Shown: in pieces, positions 8,095 to 17,014 of the stretch
Position numbering within the stretch: the first letter of the stretch is position 1
Layout of the letters: every line of letters begins with the position of its first letter
NCBI GenBank assembly: GCA_009692425.1
Contig: SHZF01000002.1
Span: 1 to 64,000 of the forward strand
DNA: 64,000 nt
Reading direction: 5' to 3'
From: Myxococcales bacterium
GTDB taxonomy: Bacteria > Myxococcota_A > UBA9042
Position numbers and translations under genes: made by a program
The notes under the pieces: generated by a model
Told to the model about the DNA's origin: nothing
Seen by the model: only the letters and a program-made list of their open reading frames with translations
Database searches by the model: none

Positions 8095-10230
8095 ATGAAA
8101 ACGACCGTGAAACCGCTGCCTTTTCTCTTGATTTTCCTGATGGCGTGGCCACTTGGCGGGTGCGGGAACGACCCGGTCAGCAGCGACGCCAACGCGCCCG
8201 GAGACGCGGCGGCAAGCGGGGATGCGACGGCGGGCGAGACCGCGGTGAAGGACGGCGCCGGGCCGGCTGACTCCGACGCAGCCACCGACGGGGCGACCGC
8301 GGATGCGACGGCGGCCGACACTGCCAGAGCGACCGATGGTGCCGGCCCGAGCGACGCCGACGTCGGGGTCGACGTCACGGATGGTGCTGTGGAGGTTGAA
8401 GCCGACATCGCGGCTGCCGACGATGCCGCGCCCGATGCGGTGCCGACGCCTGACGTGGCGGACGCGAAAGACCTGACGGATGCAGGGGATGGGGCGACCT
8501 TGCCGGGTGATGCGACGGTGGCGCTGCTTGGCGAGCCGGTTGGCTGGAAGTTCACCGAGGTCGCGCTGGCCGCTGGTATCCCTTGGAAACACAACCGCAT
8601 CGAGATCGGCGGGGCGTCGACCTTGTATGAGCACGGCTCCGGCATGGCGGCGGGCGACTTCAACGGCGATGGCCACGCGGACATGCTGCTGTTGAACCAG
8701 TGCGGACCGACCGGCTACTACTTGGGCAAGGCCAATGGCACGTTTTCCGATCAGTCCAAACTGCTGCAGCAACTCGACGACGGCGTACGCGTCCAGGTGG
8801 CCCACGGCGACTACGACAACGACGGCGACACCGACTTCTTCGTGACCTTTGTGCGCCGACCCTGCGCCCTTTTGCGCCAGAACGCCGACGGCAGTTTCAC
8901 CGACGTGGCCGCTGCGGCCGGAGTTGCTGCGGTGGGCCATTACGGCGGCACGACCTTCGTCGATTTCGATCGCGATGGCTGGCTCGACCTGCTGGTAGCC
9001 GGCAACATCAAGTACACTGACGAGAAACTCATCCCTGCGAGCGCGACCTGCAGCGCGTACTATGCCGCCAGCCCCGCGACGATGATGGACCTCACCAAGA
9101 AGCCCCCCGTCGACCCGAGCCTGATGTACCGAAACCTGGGGCCAGGCAAGGGCTTTGCCTTCACCAACGTCGCCAAGACCCACGGCATGCCGGGTGCCAA
9201 CGACTTGGCCCCGGTGCGCGGCTTCACGGACGTTACAATGTCGGACTTCGACCGCGACGGCGACCCGGACCTCACGCTGACCGACGCGTTTGGTGTGTCA
9301 GCGGTGCTCGTGAACGACGGCACGGGCCACTTCAAGGACGAGATTGCGACGTTGATTCCGCAGTTCTCCTACGGGGCGACCAATGCGGTCTGGGCGGACT
9401 ACGACAACGACGGCTTCGCCGACCTGTTTCTGGCCGACATGCATTCCGACATGTGGCACAACCCGAAGCTGCCCTACGAGCAGATCGGACCGGGCCTGCG
9501 CTACAAAGGCTACCTGGGCCCGATGGCGGGAGTCGGCGACAACCCGACCGGGCCGCTCTACGGCAACAGCCTGTGGTTGCACGAGGCTGTCGGAAAATAC
9601 AAAGAAGTTGCGATGACTTGGAAGGCCGAGACCCACCAGCCCTGGGGTGTCCAGCCAGCGGACTTCGACAATGACGGCGACGTCGACCTGTTCGTGGCGA
9701 CCGGCATGGGCAACCCGTACCTCTATGTGGCAAATCGACTGCTCGTCAACCTCGGCGACCATTTCGTAGACCGCCAGGCCCAGGTCGGCCTCGACCCGCC
9801 GGCTGACGGTGCCCTCGACCCGGCCCAGATCGTCGGTGCCGAGGCGTACATTGCGAGTGCGCGGACCTCGGTGGCGCTGGACTACGACAGCGATGGCGAC
9901 CTCGACCTCGCTGTCATGACGTACCACCACCGCATGCACCTGTACCGCAACGATTTACCGGTCGGACGGCACTGGCTGGAAGTCCACCTTGCCGGCAAGG
10001 CACCACGGGACCCGTTCGGGGCCTGGGTCGAGGTGCAAGCTGGTGGACACACGTACTGGCGTGCTCTCGACGGGGCGCGCGGCTACCTCAGTCAGGCCGG
10101 GCGCAGCGTGCACTTCGGCCTCGGCGCCGCGACCCAAATTGCCTATGTGTCGGTCTACTGGCCCGATGGGACGCAAACGAAAGTCTCGCAGCCTGCCATC
10201 GACAAGCCGCTGACCATCCAGCAGAAGTGA
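8095..10230 (+). CDS. FG-GAP/VCBS repeat lipoprotein with C-terminal ASPIC/UnbV domain
   Basis: A 711-residue putative lipoprotein and paralogue of the 5761-7875 product, transcribed away from it. The N-terminus MKTTVKP and a hydrophobic run end at the lipobox LGGC. An Asp/Ala-rich linker of about 120 residues follows, then FG-GAP/VCBS blades with calcium loops (DFNGDGHAD, DYDNDGDTD, DFDRDGWLD, DFDRDGDPD, DYDNDGFAD, DFDNDGDVD), then an ASPIC/UnbV C-terminus (WVEVQAGGHTYW to VYWPDGTQTK). ATG 8095 is preferred over an in-frame TTG at 8083 because of the basic signal-peptide start; the Shine-Dalgarno sequence is weak. Propeller text aligns closely with its paralogue while the linkers differ in sequence, as expected for a spacer. 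Confidence 0.88.
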   Translation: MKTTVKPLPFLLIFLMAWPLGGCGNDPVSSDANAPGDAAASGDATAGETAVKDGAGPADSDAATDGATADATAADTARATDGAGPSDADVGVDVTDGAVEVEADIAAADDAAPDAVPTPDVADAKDLTDAGDGATLPGDATVALLGEPVGWKFTEVALAAGIPWKHNRIEIGGASTLYEHGSGMAAGDFNGDGHADMLLLNQCGPTGYYLGKANGTFSDQSKLLQQLDDGVRVQVAHGDYDNDGDTDFFVTFVRRPCALLRQNADGSFTDVAAAAGVAAVGHYGGTTFVDFDRDGWLDLLVAGNIKYTDEKLIPASATCSAYYAASPATMMDLTKKPPVDPSLMYRNLGPGKGFAFTNVAKTHGMPGANDLAPVRGFTDVTMSDFDRDGDPDLTLTDAFGVSAVLVNDGTGHFKDEIATLIPQFSYGATNAVWADYDNDGFADLFLADMHSDMWHNPKLPYEQIGPGLRYKGYLGPMAGVGDNPTGPLYGNSLWLHEAVGKYKEVAMTWKAETHQPWGVQPADFDNDGDVDLFVATGMGNPYLYVANRLLVNLGDHFVDRQAQVGLDPPADGALDPAQIVGAEAYIASARTSVALDYDSDGDLDLAVMTYHHRMHLYRNDLPVGRHWLEVHLAGKAPRDPFGAWVEVQAGGHTYWRALDGARGYLSQAGRSVHFGLGAATQIAYVSVYWPDGTQTKVSQPAIDKPLTIQQK

Positions 10231-10267
10231 CAGCGCAAGACGTCCAACTCACCATCGCCGCGCAAGG

Positions 10268-12346
10268 CTACTTCCAGACTGCGGTCTTCGTCGCGCCGGC
10301 TGCCACGTCGCCGACCAGGGTCTTCGTGCCGTCGGGCCAGTGTACCGTGACATCGGTCGCCTGGTCCGCTCCGCCCAGGCCGAAGTGCGCGAACCGGGTC
10401 GATGAGCCACCCCAGCCGCCGCTGCCGTTGAGCCAGCGCTTTCGCACGCTTCCGTTCACCTTGGCCGTCACGCGCGTGCCGAGCGCATCGCGGTTGAGCC
10501 CCTTGCCTTCGACGACGACGACCATGTACTTGCCCTGTTTGGCCAAGTCGTTGCGCAGGATGCGGACGCGCGCGGACGGCTTCATGCTCGGACCCGGCCG
10601 CGTCTGCACGACATCGAGGTCACCGTCTGCGTCGAGGTCGATCAGGCGGTGATCGACGAACAGGCCGTGCGCGTACGGGCCGTGGGGCAGGGCCGTCGCG
10701 ACGAGCGCCGGGCCCTTGCCGTGGGTGTACAGCACGTCGATGCTGGGCTTGCTGGAAAACGGGTTCTGCTTGCCCATCGTCAAGCCGCACGACGACACGA
10801 ACTCCGCCAATTGCTCGGCCGTCATGTTGACCGAGATGCCGAGCAGCAGGTCGTCGAGCCCGTCGAGGTCGAGGTCGGCGATGAGCGGCGACCAGGCGCT
10901 CGCACCCCAACTCGGCCCCCAGACGCCCAGCGTGCCGCCGCCGTCGAGGAACTGGGCAGGCTTGCCCGGCTTGGCCGCAGCCTGGAGGTAAGCCGGCGTC
11001 GGACCCGCGTCGGCCAGCACGAGGTCGAACAGGCCGTCGCCGTTGAGGTCGCCCACGGCCCACCCCATCGCGGCGGCCCACGGGTGAAAGCCGATGTCGA
11101 CGTCGTGCACGGCGAACTTGCCGCCCAGGTTGCGCAACAGCCGATGGCCGTCGTTTTCGTCGCCGGCGAGGATGTCCATCTTGCCGTCTTCGTCGACATC
11201 GAGCGCCAGGACGACGGTCTGGTTGCCGCCGGTGGGCACCTGCCAGGCGTCGGTGACATCGGCCATGGGAAGCTTGGAACCCTGGATCAGGACGCGGTCG
11301 TTCATCTTTTTCGTCGGAGGAAACACCGCAAAACTGCAGACGAGATCGCTTTCGGTGTACTGACAGCTCAGCCCACTGCACGGCGGCGGCTCGAATCCCG
11401 CGCCAATGTACAAGTCGAGGTCACCGTCGCCGTCGAGGTCGGCCGGCTGCACGCTGAAGGCGGCGTAGTCGGTGATGTAGGGCATCCATTCCTTCGTCTT
11501 GTCGACGAAGCCGCCCTTGCCGTTGCCGCCGTAGACAGACGCGCCGGAGTAGCCGCCAAAGATCAGGTCCGGCTTCGCGTCGCCGTCCATGTCCACGGCC
11601 GAACAGCCGAAACTGGCCGACGTCAGGCTCGTGTCCAGGTCCGTCATGACATGGACCGGGGCGCCGGGGCCCAGCAGCGCTGCGTGCACCGTCGCCTTGG
11701 TGTTCACGCGCTCGATGACGACGAAGTCTTCGCGGCCGTTGCCGTCAAAGTCGGCGACCGCGACGCAGTATTCGTGCCACTTTGCCGGGTCGACCCCGTA
11801 TTGCGCGGTGACGTCGGTGAACGCGGCGAGCGGCAGGGTCTCCGGGTCGACCGATGGCGAGGTCGGGGCCGTGGCGACGTCGGGGGCGTCCACGGCAGCG
11901 TCCGGTCCGGCGAGGTCGTCCGGCACGGGAGCATCGGGCGCATCCCCGCCAACTGCCGCAGCTTCGGTGTCGGCCGAGGCCACGTCGGAGTCGGGCGCTG
12001 CGCCGGTCGAAGAATCCGCCTCGGCCACCCCGTCTGGCACCGGAGCGATGGTTGCGGTCGTGTCTGCGGCCGTGTCGGCCAATGTGGTGTCGGCAAGCGA
12101 GGGGAGTCCCGGGTCGGCGCCAGCGGCAGGGGCCGCGTCCAGGGTGCCAACAGCCGCTTCGATGAATTCGCCTGCCTCCGCCCCGGGGTCTGCCAGCGTG
12201 GTTGGCGCGTCCAGTCCGCGCCCGGCCGCATCCGGAGTCGCCGCAACCGATCCGCCTCCATTGCCACAGGCCATCGTCGCAAGGACCAAGCCGGTGGCGA
12301 GCACGCAGCCCAGCCAGCCCACAGACTCCTCTCCAGCATCGCTCAC
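10268..12346 (-). CDS. FG-GAP/VCBS repeat lipoprotein with ASPIC/UnbV domain
   Basis: About 692 residues. A hydrophobic N-terminus ends TMAC (lipobox-like), followed by about 140 residues of Ala/Asp/Pro-rich linker, an FG-GAP/VCBS propeller (DFDGNGRED, DMDGDAKPD, DLDGDGDLD, DVDEDGKMD, DLNGDGLFD, DLDLDGLDD, DLDADGDLD) and an ASPIC/UnbV-like C-terminus (RVTAKVNGSVRKRW to VHWPDGTKT). It belongs to the same subfamily as the products at 52031-54157 and 59551-61689. The GTG at 12346 overlaps the stop of the Kazal-like gene as GTGA, suggesting coupled translation. A second in-frame GTG at 12322 is preceded by GGAGAGGAG and may be the true start, leaving a very short signal peptide. Confidence 0.85.
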   Translation of the reverse strand: MSDAGEESVGWLGCVLATGLVLATMACGNGGGSVAATPDAAGRGLDAPTTLADPGAEAGEFIEAAVGTLDAAPAAGADPGLPSLADTTLADTAADTTATIAPVPDGVAEADSSTGAAPDSDVASADTEAAAVGGDAPDAPVPDDLAGPDAAVDAPDVATAPTSPSVDPETLPLAAFTDVTAQYGVDPAKWHEYCVAVADFDGNGREDFVVIERVNTKATVHAALLGPGAPVHVMTDLDTSLTSASFGCSAVDMDGDAKPDLIFGGYSGASVYGGNGKGGFVDKTKEWMPYITDYAAFSVQPADLDGDGDLDLYIGAGFEPPPCSGLSCQYTESDLVCSFAVFPPTKKMNDRVLIQGSKLPMADVTDAWQVPTGGNQTVVLALDVDEDGKMDILAGDENDGHRLLRNLGGKFAVHDVDIGFHPWAAAMGWAVGDLNGDGLFDLVLADAGPTPAYLQAAAKPGKPAQFLDGGGTLGVWGPSWGASAWSPLIADLDLDGLDDLLLGISVNMTAEQLAEFVSSCGLTMGKQNPFSSKPSIDVLYTHGKGPALVATALPHGPYAHGLFVDHRLIDLDADGDLDVVQTRPGPSMKPSARVRILRNDLAKQGKYMVVVVEGKGLNRDALGTRVTAKVNGSVRKRWLNGSGGWGGSSTRFAHFGLGGADQATDVTVHWPDGTKTLVGDVAAGATKTAVWK

Positions 12347-14424
12347 GGCAGGTAGCACTTGCACGTGCATGGGTCCTTTTTCTGGGCAAGCGCGCACGAC
12401 TGCGCCGCAGGGCACGTCCAGCCCGGGCACAGCGTACACTTTGCGTTGAGGCAACCTTCGCCGGGCTGACACTGTTTCGCCGTCGCGCACACCGCGCCGC
12501 TGCCACCGCCGGTGCAGGGCGTCGCGGCCTTCGTGTTCATGAGCGCCTTGGTCGCCTCGCACACGTTGAGGTACGACTTGTCGTTGCAGCCGCACACAGG
12601 CGCGAGCGTCGCGGCACAACTCGACGGCGTCACGGCGCAGGTGCCGACGCCGCTGCATGTGTTGGCCGCCGCCCCCTTGCACCAGTACCCTTGGTAGCAC
12701 GGCACGCCGCCGATCGAGCACGGCTGGCCCGCCAACGGGCACGTGCCCGTCTTGGCCACGTTGACGCCCGCGACCGCCGCCGAACAGCCCGACGCATAGT
12801 GCTTGCCGTCGCACCCGCACACGGTTGCGTTCGGGGGCTGGCAGATCGTTGGCTTGAGCGCACACGTGCCCGCCCCGCCGCACGCATTGGCAAGGCTCGC
12901 CTTGCAATACTCGTTCGCTTGGCATGCGACCGCGCCGCCGACCGTGCACGGACCGCCGCCGCCCGTCGGGCACGCGCCTTCTGCCTTGACGTTCTGGCCC
13001 GCGACCGCCGCCTGGCACGCGTTGCCGTAGGACTTGCTGTCGCAGCCGCACACCGGCTTGAAGACCAGCGGGCACACCTGGCCCTGCACGGCGCACTTGC
13101 CGGCGCCGCCGCATTGGTATGCCAGGTTCGCCTTGCAATACTGGCCCGCCGAGCAGACAGCCGGGCCGCCGACCACGCAGTTCGTGGGCACGGGTGGGCA
13201 CGGTCCCGCGGCTTTTTTCGCGACCCCTGCCGCCAGACGCTGGCAGTCGCTCGCGTACGTTTTCGCATTGCAGCCGCACACCTGCGACTTGCCGTCGGCG
13301 CCGGGGCACGGCACCGGCGGGGCGACGACGCACTTGCCCGGCACGTCGGCCCCGCAACTGGCGATGTCGCAGGCCTGGCCAGCCGGACACTTGATGCCCG
13401 CGAAGCCCCCACAGAGGCCGCTGACCGGGCAGGCGTTGCTGGTCGACAGGTTGCTGCCCGCCAGCGCCGCCGCACACGCGTTGCCGTACGTCTTGTCGTC
13501 GCAGCCGCACACGGGCTGGCTGATGGCCGGGCAGAGTTGGGGCTTGGTGGCGCACGTCCCGCTGCCCCCGCAGACTCCGACGGCAGGCGCGGCGCAGTAT
13601 TCGCCGGCAGCGCAGGCCTTGGCATCACCCAACGTGCACTCCTTGGGCTTGGGTTTGCACTTCCCCTCCGAAGCCTTGGCAGCGCCCGCCTCGATGCGCG
13701 CGCAGTCGTTCGGGTACGTGACACTGTTGCAACCGCACACGTCCGCCCCGCCCGCCGAGCACAGCGCCGGCAGGCTGACACACATGCCGCCGATATCGGC
13801 ACCGCAGCCAACGACGTCGCAGTGCTTGCCGACAGGGCACTTCAGTTCAATCTTGCCGGCGCAGGCGATGGCCGGTTCGGAATCCGGAGTCGTTGCCGCA
13901 TCGGACCCCGCCGCATCGACGGCGTCGGACGGCACGTCGCTGTCGTCCGAACTGGCGGTACCGACGTCGGCAGGGTCGCTCCCATCGTTCACGTTGCCAG
14001 AGTCGCCGAGCGCCGCCCCGACGTCGGCTGGGCCCGCCTCGCCGGTAGCCGTCGTCCCATCGGCGAACTCCCCGCCGTCGAGTGGCGCGACCGGGTCGAC
14101 ATCGGACGCTGCCAGGTCGCTGCCGCCGGGAGCGCTGCCGGCGTCCAGCGGACCCCCTGCGCCGGGGTCTGCCGTCGCCGAGTCGGCGGCCTTGGCGTCG
14201 GTGCTCTTGGCGTCATTGGCCTTTGCATCCGCGGCCGCCCTGCTGGCAGCGGCGCTGTCTGCCCCGCTGACATCGAGGGAGAACTGTGGGGCCAGCGGGT
14301 CTGGCACCGCAGGCTCGCCGCAGGCACTGGCTGCAACGCACCCCGCCCACCACGCGAGCGCGAGCCTCGTTGGGCGTCTCGGACAGAAGTGCGAGAGGGC
14401 CGCTGGTTCCCGTCGCGTCGCCAT
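12343..14424 (-). CDS. Lipoprotein with six Kazal-like cysteine-rich modules
   Basis: A 693-residue putative lipoprotein: basic N-terminus, hydrophobic stretch and lipobox ASAC, then about 170 residues of Asp/Ala/Ser-rich linker. Then come six modules, each carrying the Kazal core pattern VCGC[DN]xxxYxxxC (for example VCGCDDKTYGNAC, VCGCDSKSYGNAC, VCGCDGKHYASGC), alternating with a shorter CxxGxxC segment. A different Cys-rich tail ends KCYLP. Kazal domains are classically serine-protease inhibitors, so protection against proteases or protein binding is plausible; reactive-site residues are not conserved between modules as far as I can judge. ATG 14424 follows GGAAGG. The stop overlaps the start of the downstream FG-GAP lipoprotein, so the two are probably made together. 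Confidence 0.85.
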   Translation of the reverse strand: MATRREPAALSHFCPRRPTRLALAWWAGCVAASACGEPAVPDPLAPQFSLDVSGADSAAASRAAADAKANDAKSTDAKAADSATADPGAGGPLDAGSAPGGSDLAASDVDPVAPLDGGEFADGTTATGEAGPADVGAALGDSGNVNDGSDPADVGTASSDDSDVPSDAVDAAGSDAATTPDSEPAIACAGKIELKCPVGKHCDVVGCGADIGGMCVSLPALCSAGGADVCGCNSVTYPNDCARIEAGAAKASEGKCKPKPKECTLGDAKACAAGEYCAAPAVGVCGGSGTCATKPQLCPAISQPVCGCDDKTYGNACAAALAGSNLSTSNACPVSGLCGGFAGIKCPAGQACDIASCGADVPGKCVVAPPVPCPGADGKSQVCGCNAKTYASDCQRLAAGVAKKAAGPCPPVPTNCVVGGPAVCSAGQYCKANLAYQCGGAGKCAVQGQVCPLVFKPVCGCDSKSYGNACQAAVAGQNVKAEGACPTGGGGPCTVGGAVACQANEYCKASLANACGGAGTCALKPTICQPPNATVCGCDGKHYASGCSAAVAGVNVAKTGTCPLAGQPCSIGGVPCYQGYWCKGAAANTCSGVGTCAVTPSSCAATLAPVCGCNDKSYLNVCEATKALMNTKAATPCTGGGSGAVCATAKQCQPGEGCLNAKCTLCPGWTCPAAQSCALAQKKDPCTCKCYLP

Positions 14425-14454
14425 GGAAGCCTTCCGCTGCATCGGCGGGTGCGT

Positions 14455-14483
14455 AGCGTACCAAGACGGCGCAACGCTTTACA
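14455..14483 (-). promoter_or_regulatory. Candidate promoter for the Kazal-like/FG-GAP pair
   Basis: Reverse strand TGTAAA, 17 bp, TACGCT; the -10 ends about 30 bases before the ATG at 14424. The -10 matches the form seen at pyrD and at 59524; the -35 is weak. Confidence 0.35.
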
Positions 14484-14798
14484 GGGGGAAGTTCACCCAG
14501 GAACCACCAGCCAACCTTCCCCGAAGGCCGCATTCGGACTGCGTTCAGGAGGTTGGCGGTGAAGGCGTACACCGGGTACGTCGAACCGCCAACCGACGAC
14601 GGCAACGACGAAATGCGCCGAAGGCAGCGGATCGGGGTGCACCGACGCGCTACGGTGTTGGTGAGATGGGCGACACGAGCGTGATCGTGCCGGCCAGCAC
14701 CGGGACGACCATCTAGCCGACCGTGCGCCGGCCATCGACCAGCGTCGCTGTCAGCGTCGGCAGCCCCGGCTCCACGCGGGCGCACCCACCGAGCGCGG

Positions 14799-14827
14799 TG
14801 GACACCCGCCAGCCCGCGCCCTACGCT
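14799..14827 (+). promoter_or_regulatory. Candidate promoter for pyrD
   Basis: TGGACA (14799-14804), 17 bp, TACGCT (14822-14827). Transcription would start about 17 bases before the GTG at 14851. Confidence 0.5.
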
Positions 14828-14850
14828 GCCTGCCCCGCCCGGAGCGCCCC

Positions 14851-15906
14851 GTGAACGGACCCTGGCACCGCCTGTTGCGCCCCCTGCTGTTTCGCCTCGA
14901 CGCCGAGGCCGCGCACGAAATGACGTTGGCCGGCCTCGCGCGCGTCAGCCGTTCAAGGGTGTCACTCGATGCCATCGCCCAGGTGCTTTGCGCCGACCTG
15001 TCACCGTGGCCGGTCGCCCTGGCTGGAATCGCGCTGCGCAACCCCATCGTGCTCGCCGCCGGGCTCGACAAGGATGCGGTCGCGATCCCCGCCTGGCATG
15101 CGCTGGGCTTTGGCGGCTGCGAGATCGGCACGGTGACGCCACGGCCACAAGCGGGCAACGCGCGGCCACGGCTGTTCCGACTCGTCGACGACGGAGGGCT
15201 CGTCAACCGCATGGGCTTCAACAGCGCGGGCGCCGCCGCCGTGCGCGAACACCTGGTGCGCGGGCGCGCCGCCGTGGGCGACGGCAGCGACTTCGGTGTC
15301 GGGGTCAACGTCGGCAAGAACAAGGACACCCCGCTCGATCGCGCTGCCGACGACTACGTCGCCGCCATCGCCGTGTTGCGCGACGGAGCCGACTGGATCA
15401 CGGTCAACGTCAGTTCGCCGAACACTCCTGATTTGCGGCGGCTCCAGCAACCCACGGCGGTGGCCCACTTGGTGGCAGCTGCGGTCGCTGAGGCGTCGGC
15501 CGGGGCCAGGCGCGTGCCCGTCCTCGTCAAGCTGGCGCCCGACTGGGAGCACCCCGACGAACTGCACGCGACGGTCGAGGCGGCGCTGCAGGGCGGCGCT
15601 GCCGGCTTCGTGGCGACGAACACGACGTTGCAGCGGCCGCTGAGTTTGCGGTCTAGCCACGCGCTGCAAGCCGGGGGGCTGTCAGGTGCGCCGCTGCGGG
15701 AACTCGCCTTCGACGTGATGCGGCAAGTCGTTGCATCGTGCCAGGGCCGCGCCGCAGTGGTGGCGGCGGGCGGAATCACGGAGCCGGCCGACGTGCGGGA
15801 ACGGCTCGCCGCGGGCGCGGCTGCGGTGCAGGTCTACAGTGCGCTCGTGTTCGAAGGGCCTGGGCTGCCGGGCCGGTGGGTGCGTGACGGGGCGCACGGT
15901 CGCTGA
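14851..15906 (+). CDS. pyrD: Dihydroorotate dehydrogenase (quinone), class 2
   Basis: Oxidises dihydroorotate to orotate with membrane quinone as acceptor, the fourth step of pyrimidine synthesis, at the inner face of the cytoplasmic membrane. The 351-residue product has the N-terminal helical extension of class 2 enzymes (LLRPLLFRLDAEAAHEMTL), the FMN barrel segment NPIVLAAGLDKD, NRMGFNSAG, NVGKNKDTP, the catalytic-serine strand NVSSPNTP, LVKLAPDW and ATNTT. It ends with AAGGITEPADV and QVYSALVFEGPGL. The GTG start has GGAG about seven bases upstream. The next gene is convergent, so pyrD is monocistronic here. Confidence 0.96.
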   Translation: MNGPWHRLLRPLLFRLDAEAAHEMTLAGLARVSRSRVSLDAIAQVLCADLSPWPVALAGIALRNPIVLAAGLDKDAVAIPAWHALGFGGCEIGTVTPRPQAGNARPRLFRLVDDGGLVNRMGFNSAGAAAVREHLVRGRAAVGDGSDFGVGVNVGKNKDTPLDRAADDYVAAIAVLRDGADWITVNVSSPNTPDLRRLQQPTAVAHLVAAAVAEASAGARRVPVLVKLAPDWEHPDELHATVEAALQGGAAGFVATNTTLQRPLSLRSSHALQAGGLSGAPLRELAFDVMRQVVASCQGRAAVVAAGGITEPADVRERLAAGAAAVQVYSALVFEGPGLPGRWVRDGAHGR

Positions 15907-16189
15907 GTCGGGCCGGCGATTCTGATGCCAAAGCCCGCCGAGCCGGATCGAGGGCTCGCGGCGAACGCGGCGAAGTCGCTGGCCCCCGCGTCACGGCTGC
16001 CCGCCTCGCTGCCGCCCTCGTCCCCGCTGACAACGGCATCTAGAAGTTGCGGTGCCGGTCGAGGCCGGCGCCGGCGCAACCGGTGCGAGGCAATTCGCTA
16101 GGCAAGCAACGCTCGGCAGTTCGTGCGGGCCGCAGCGGCGGATCGCCGCACCGGGCAAGGGGACTCCCTTGCTGGATTCCGATCGCCGA

Positions 16190-17014
16190 TCATTCGTCGT
16201 TCACTCCCGCCATGCCGGCGTCGACGGCCACCACCGTCCGATCTTCGAGGCGCACGGCCGTCAGGCGCAGGCCCCACACGCAGCCCGTGTCGAGCGCGAT
16301 GACGTCCTGGCCGAGGTGCAACCCCAGCGCCGCCCAGTGCCCGCATACCACGGTGGTGCCTGCGCTCGCCCGGCCCGGCACGTCGAACCACGGCAACTGT
16401 CCATTTGGAGCGCTGTCGGGCGGTCCGGCGTAGTCCTTGCAGAGTTCGCCCGCGAGCGTACACGTCCGCACCCGCGTCAACCACGCCACGGTCTCGACGG
16501 CCTCGGCGAGCGCATCGTCGGGGCGGGCACCCGGTTGCAACGCAGTCAGCAGGTCGCCGCAGCGATCGCCGCGCAGCCAGGCTTCGGCCCGCGCCGCGCG
16601 CGCCGTGGCCTCAACGACCGACCAGTGCGGATGCAGTCCCGCGTGGAGCAACAGCCGCCCGTTGACCCGGTGCAGCAGCGGTCGGTGGCGCAGCCAGGTC
16701 AACAGCGTCGTACGGTCCGGCGCTGCCAGCACCTCGTCGAGCGTGTCGCGCTTGCCCGGCCCTCGCACACCGGCGGCACGCGCCAGCAGGTGCAGGTCGT
16801 GGTTGCCGAGCACGGCCGTGACGCGATCACCTTGCGCCATGGCCCAGCGCAACACGCCGAGCGAATCCGGGCCGCGGTTGACCAGATCCCCGACGAGCCA
16901 CACGCGGTCGCCGGGGCGCAACTCGAGGCGCGCCACGAGTCGCAGCAATGGCTCCAGACAGCCCTGCACGTCGCCGATGGCCCAAGTTGCGGCATTGGCG
17001 AGCGGAGGAATCAC
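16190..17014 (-). CDS. apaH: Bis(5'-nucleosyl)-tetraphosphatase (symmetrical), ApaH
   Basis: Hydrolyses diadenosine tetraphosphate (and in several bacteria can decap nucleoside-tetraphosphate RNA). The 274-residue product carries the metallophosphoesterase motifs in order: GDVQGC (about residue 15), GDLVNRGPDS (about 43), GNHD (about 71), a later LHAGLHP and CGHWAALG. These fit the ApaH family in length and spacing. The start is GTG 17014, overlapping the upstream stop as GTGA. It is the last gene of a reverse-strand operon running from the PreA-like gene through a nitroreductase, RsuA and a small protein. Confidence 0.93.
   Translation of the reverse strand: MIPPLANAATWAIGDVQGCLEPLLRLVARLELRPGDRVWLVGDLVNRGPDSLGVLRWAMAQGDRVTAVLGNHDLHLLARAAGVRGPGKRDTLDEVLAAPDRTTLLTWLRHRPLLHRVNGRLLLHAGLHPHWSVVEATARAARAEAWLRGDRCGDLLTALQPGARPDDALAEAVETVAWLTRVRTCTLAGELCKDYAGPPDSAPNGQLPWFDVPGRASAGTTVVCGHWAALGLHLGQDVIALDTGCVWGLRLTAVRLEDRTVVAVDAGMAGVNDE

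Larger units (their letters stand above)
14425..14850. other. Intergenic region between divergent genes, no clear gene
   Basis: 426 bases separate the Kazal-like gene (reverse) from pyrD (forward). It holds candidate promoters for both. One micro-ORF stands out: GTG 14559 to TGA 14684 (41 codons, forward) with a strong AGGAGG about six bases upstream; I recognise no family. On the reverse strand short stretches with protein-like composition (near 14590-14470 and 14790-14650, the latter broken by a TAG) hint at a decayed gene, but nothing is identifiable. Confidence 0.4.

Noticed and set aside
10649-12355. Forward open frame of 568 codons opposite an FG-GAP lipoprotein
   Set aside because: Antisense to calcium-loop codons, giving VEVE/RRR-type text with no family features. 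High-GC third positions keep such frames open.
12202-14562. Forward open frame of 786 codons opposite the Kazal-like gene
   Set aside because: Arg/Ala-rich text without domains; the reverse frame carries the cysteine modules and signal peptide.
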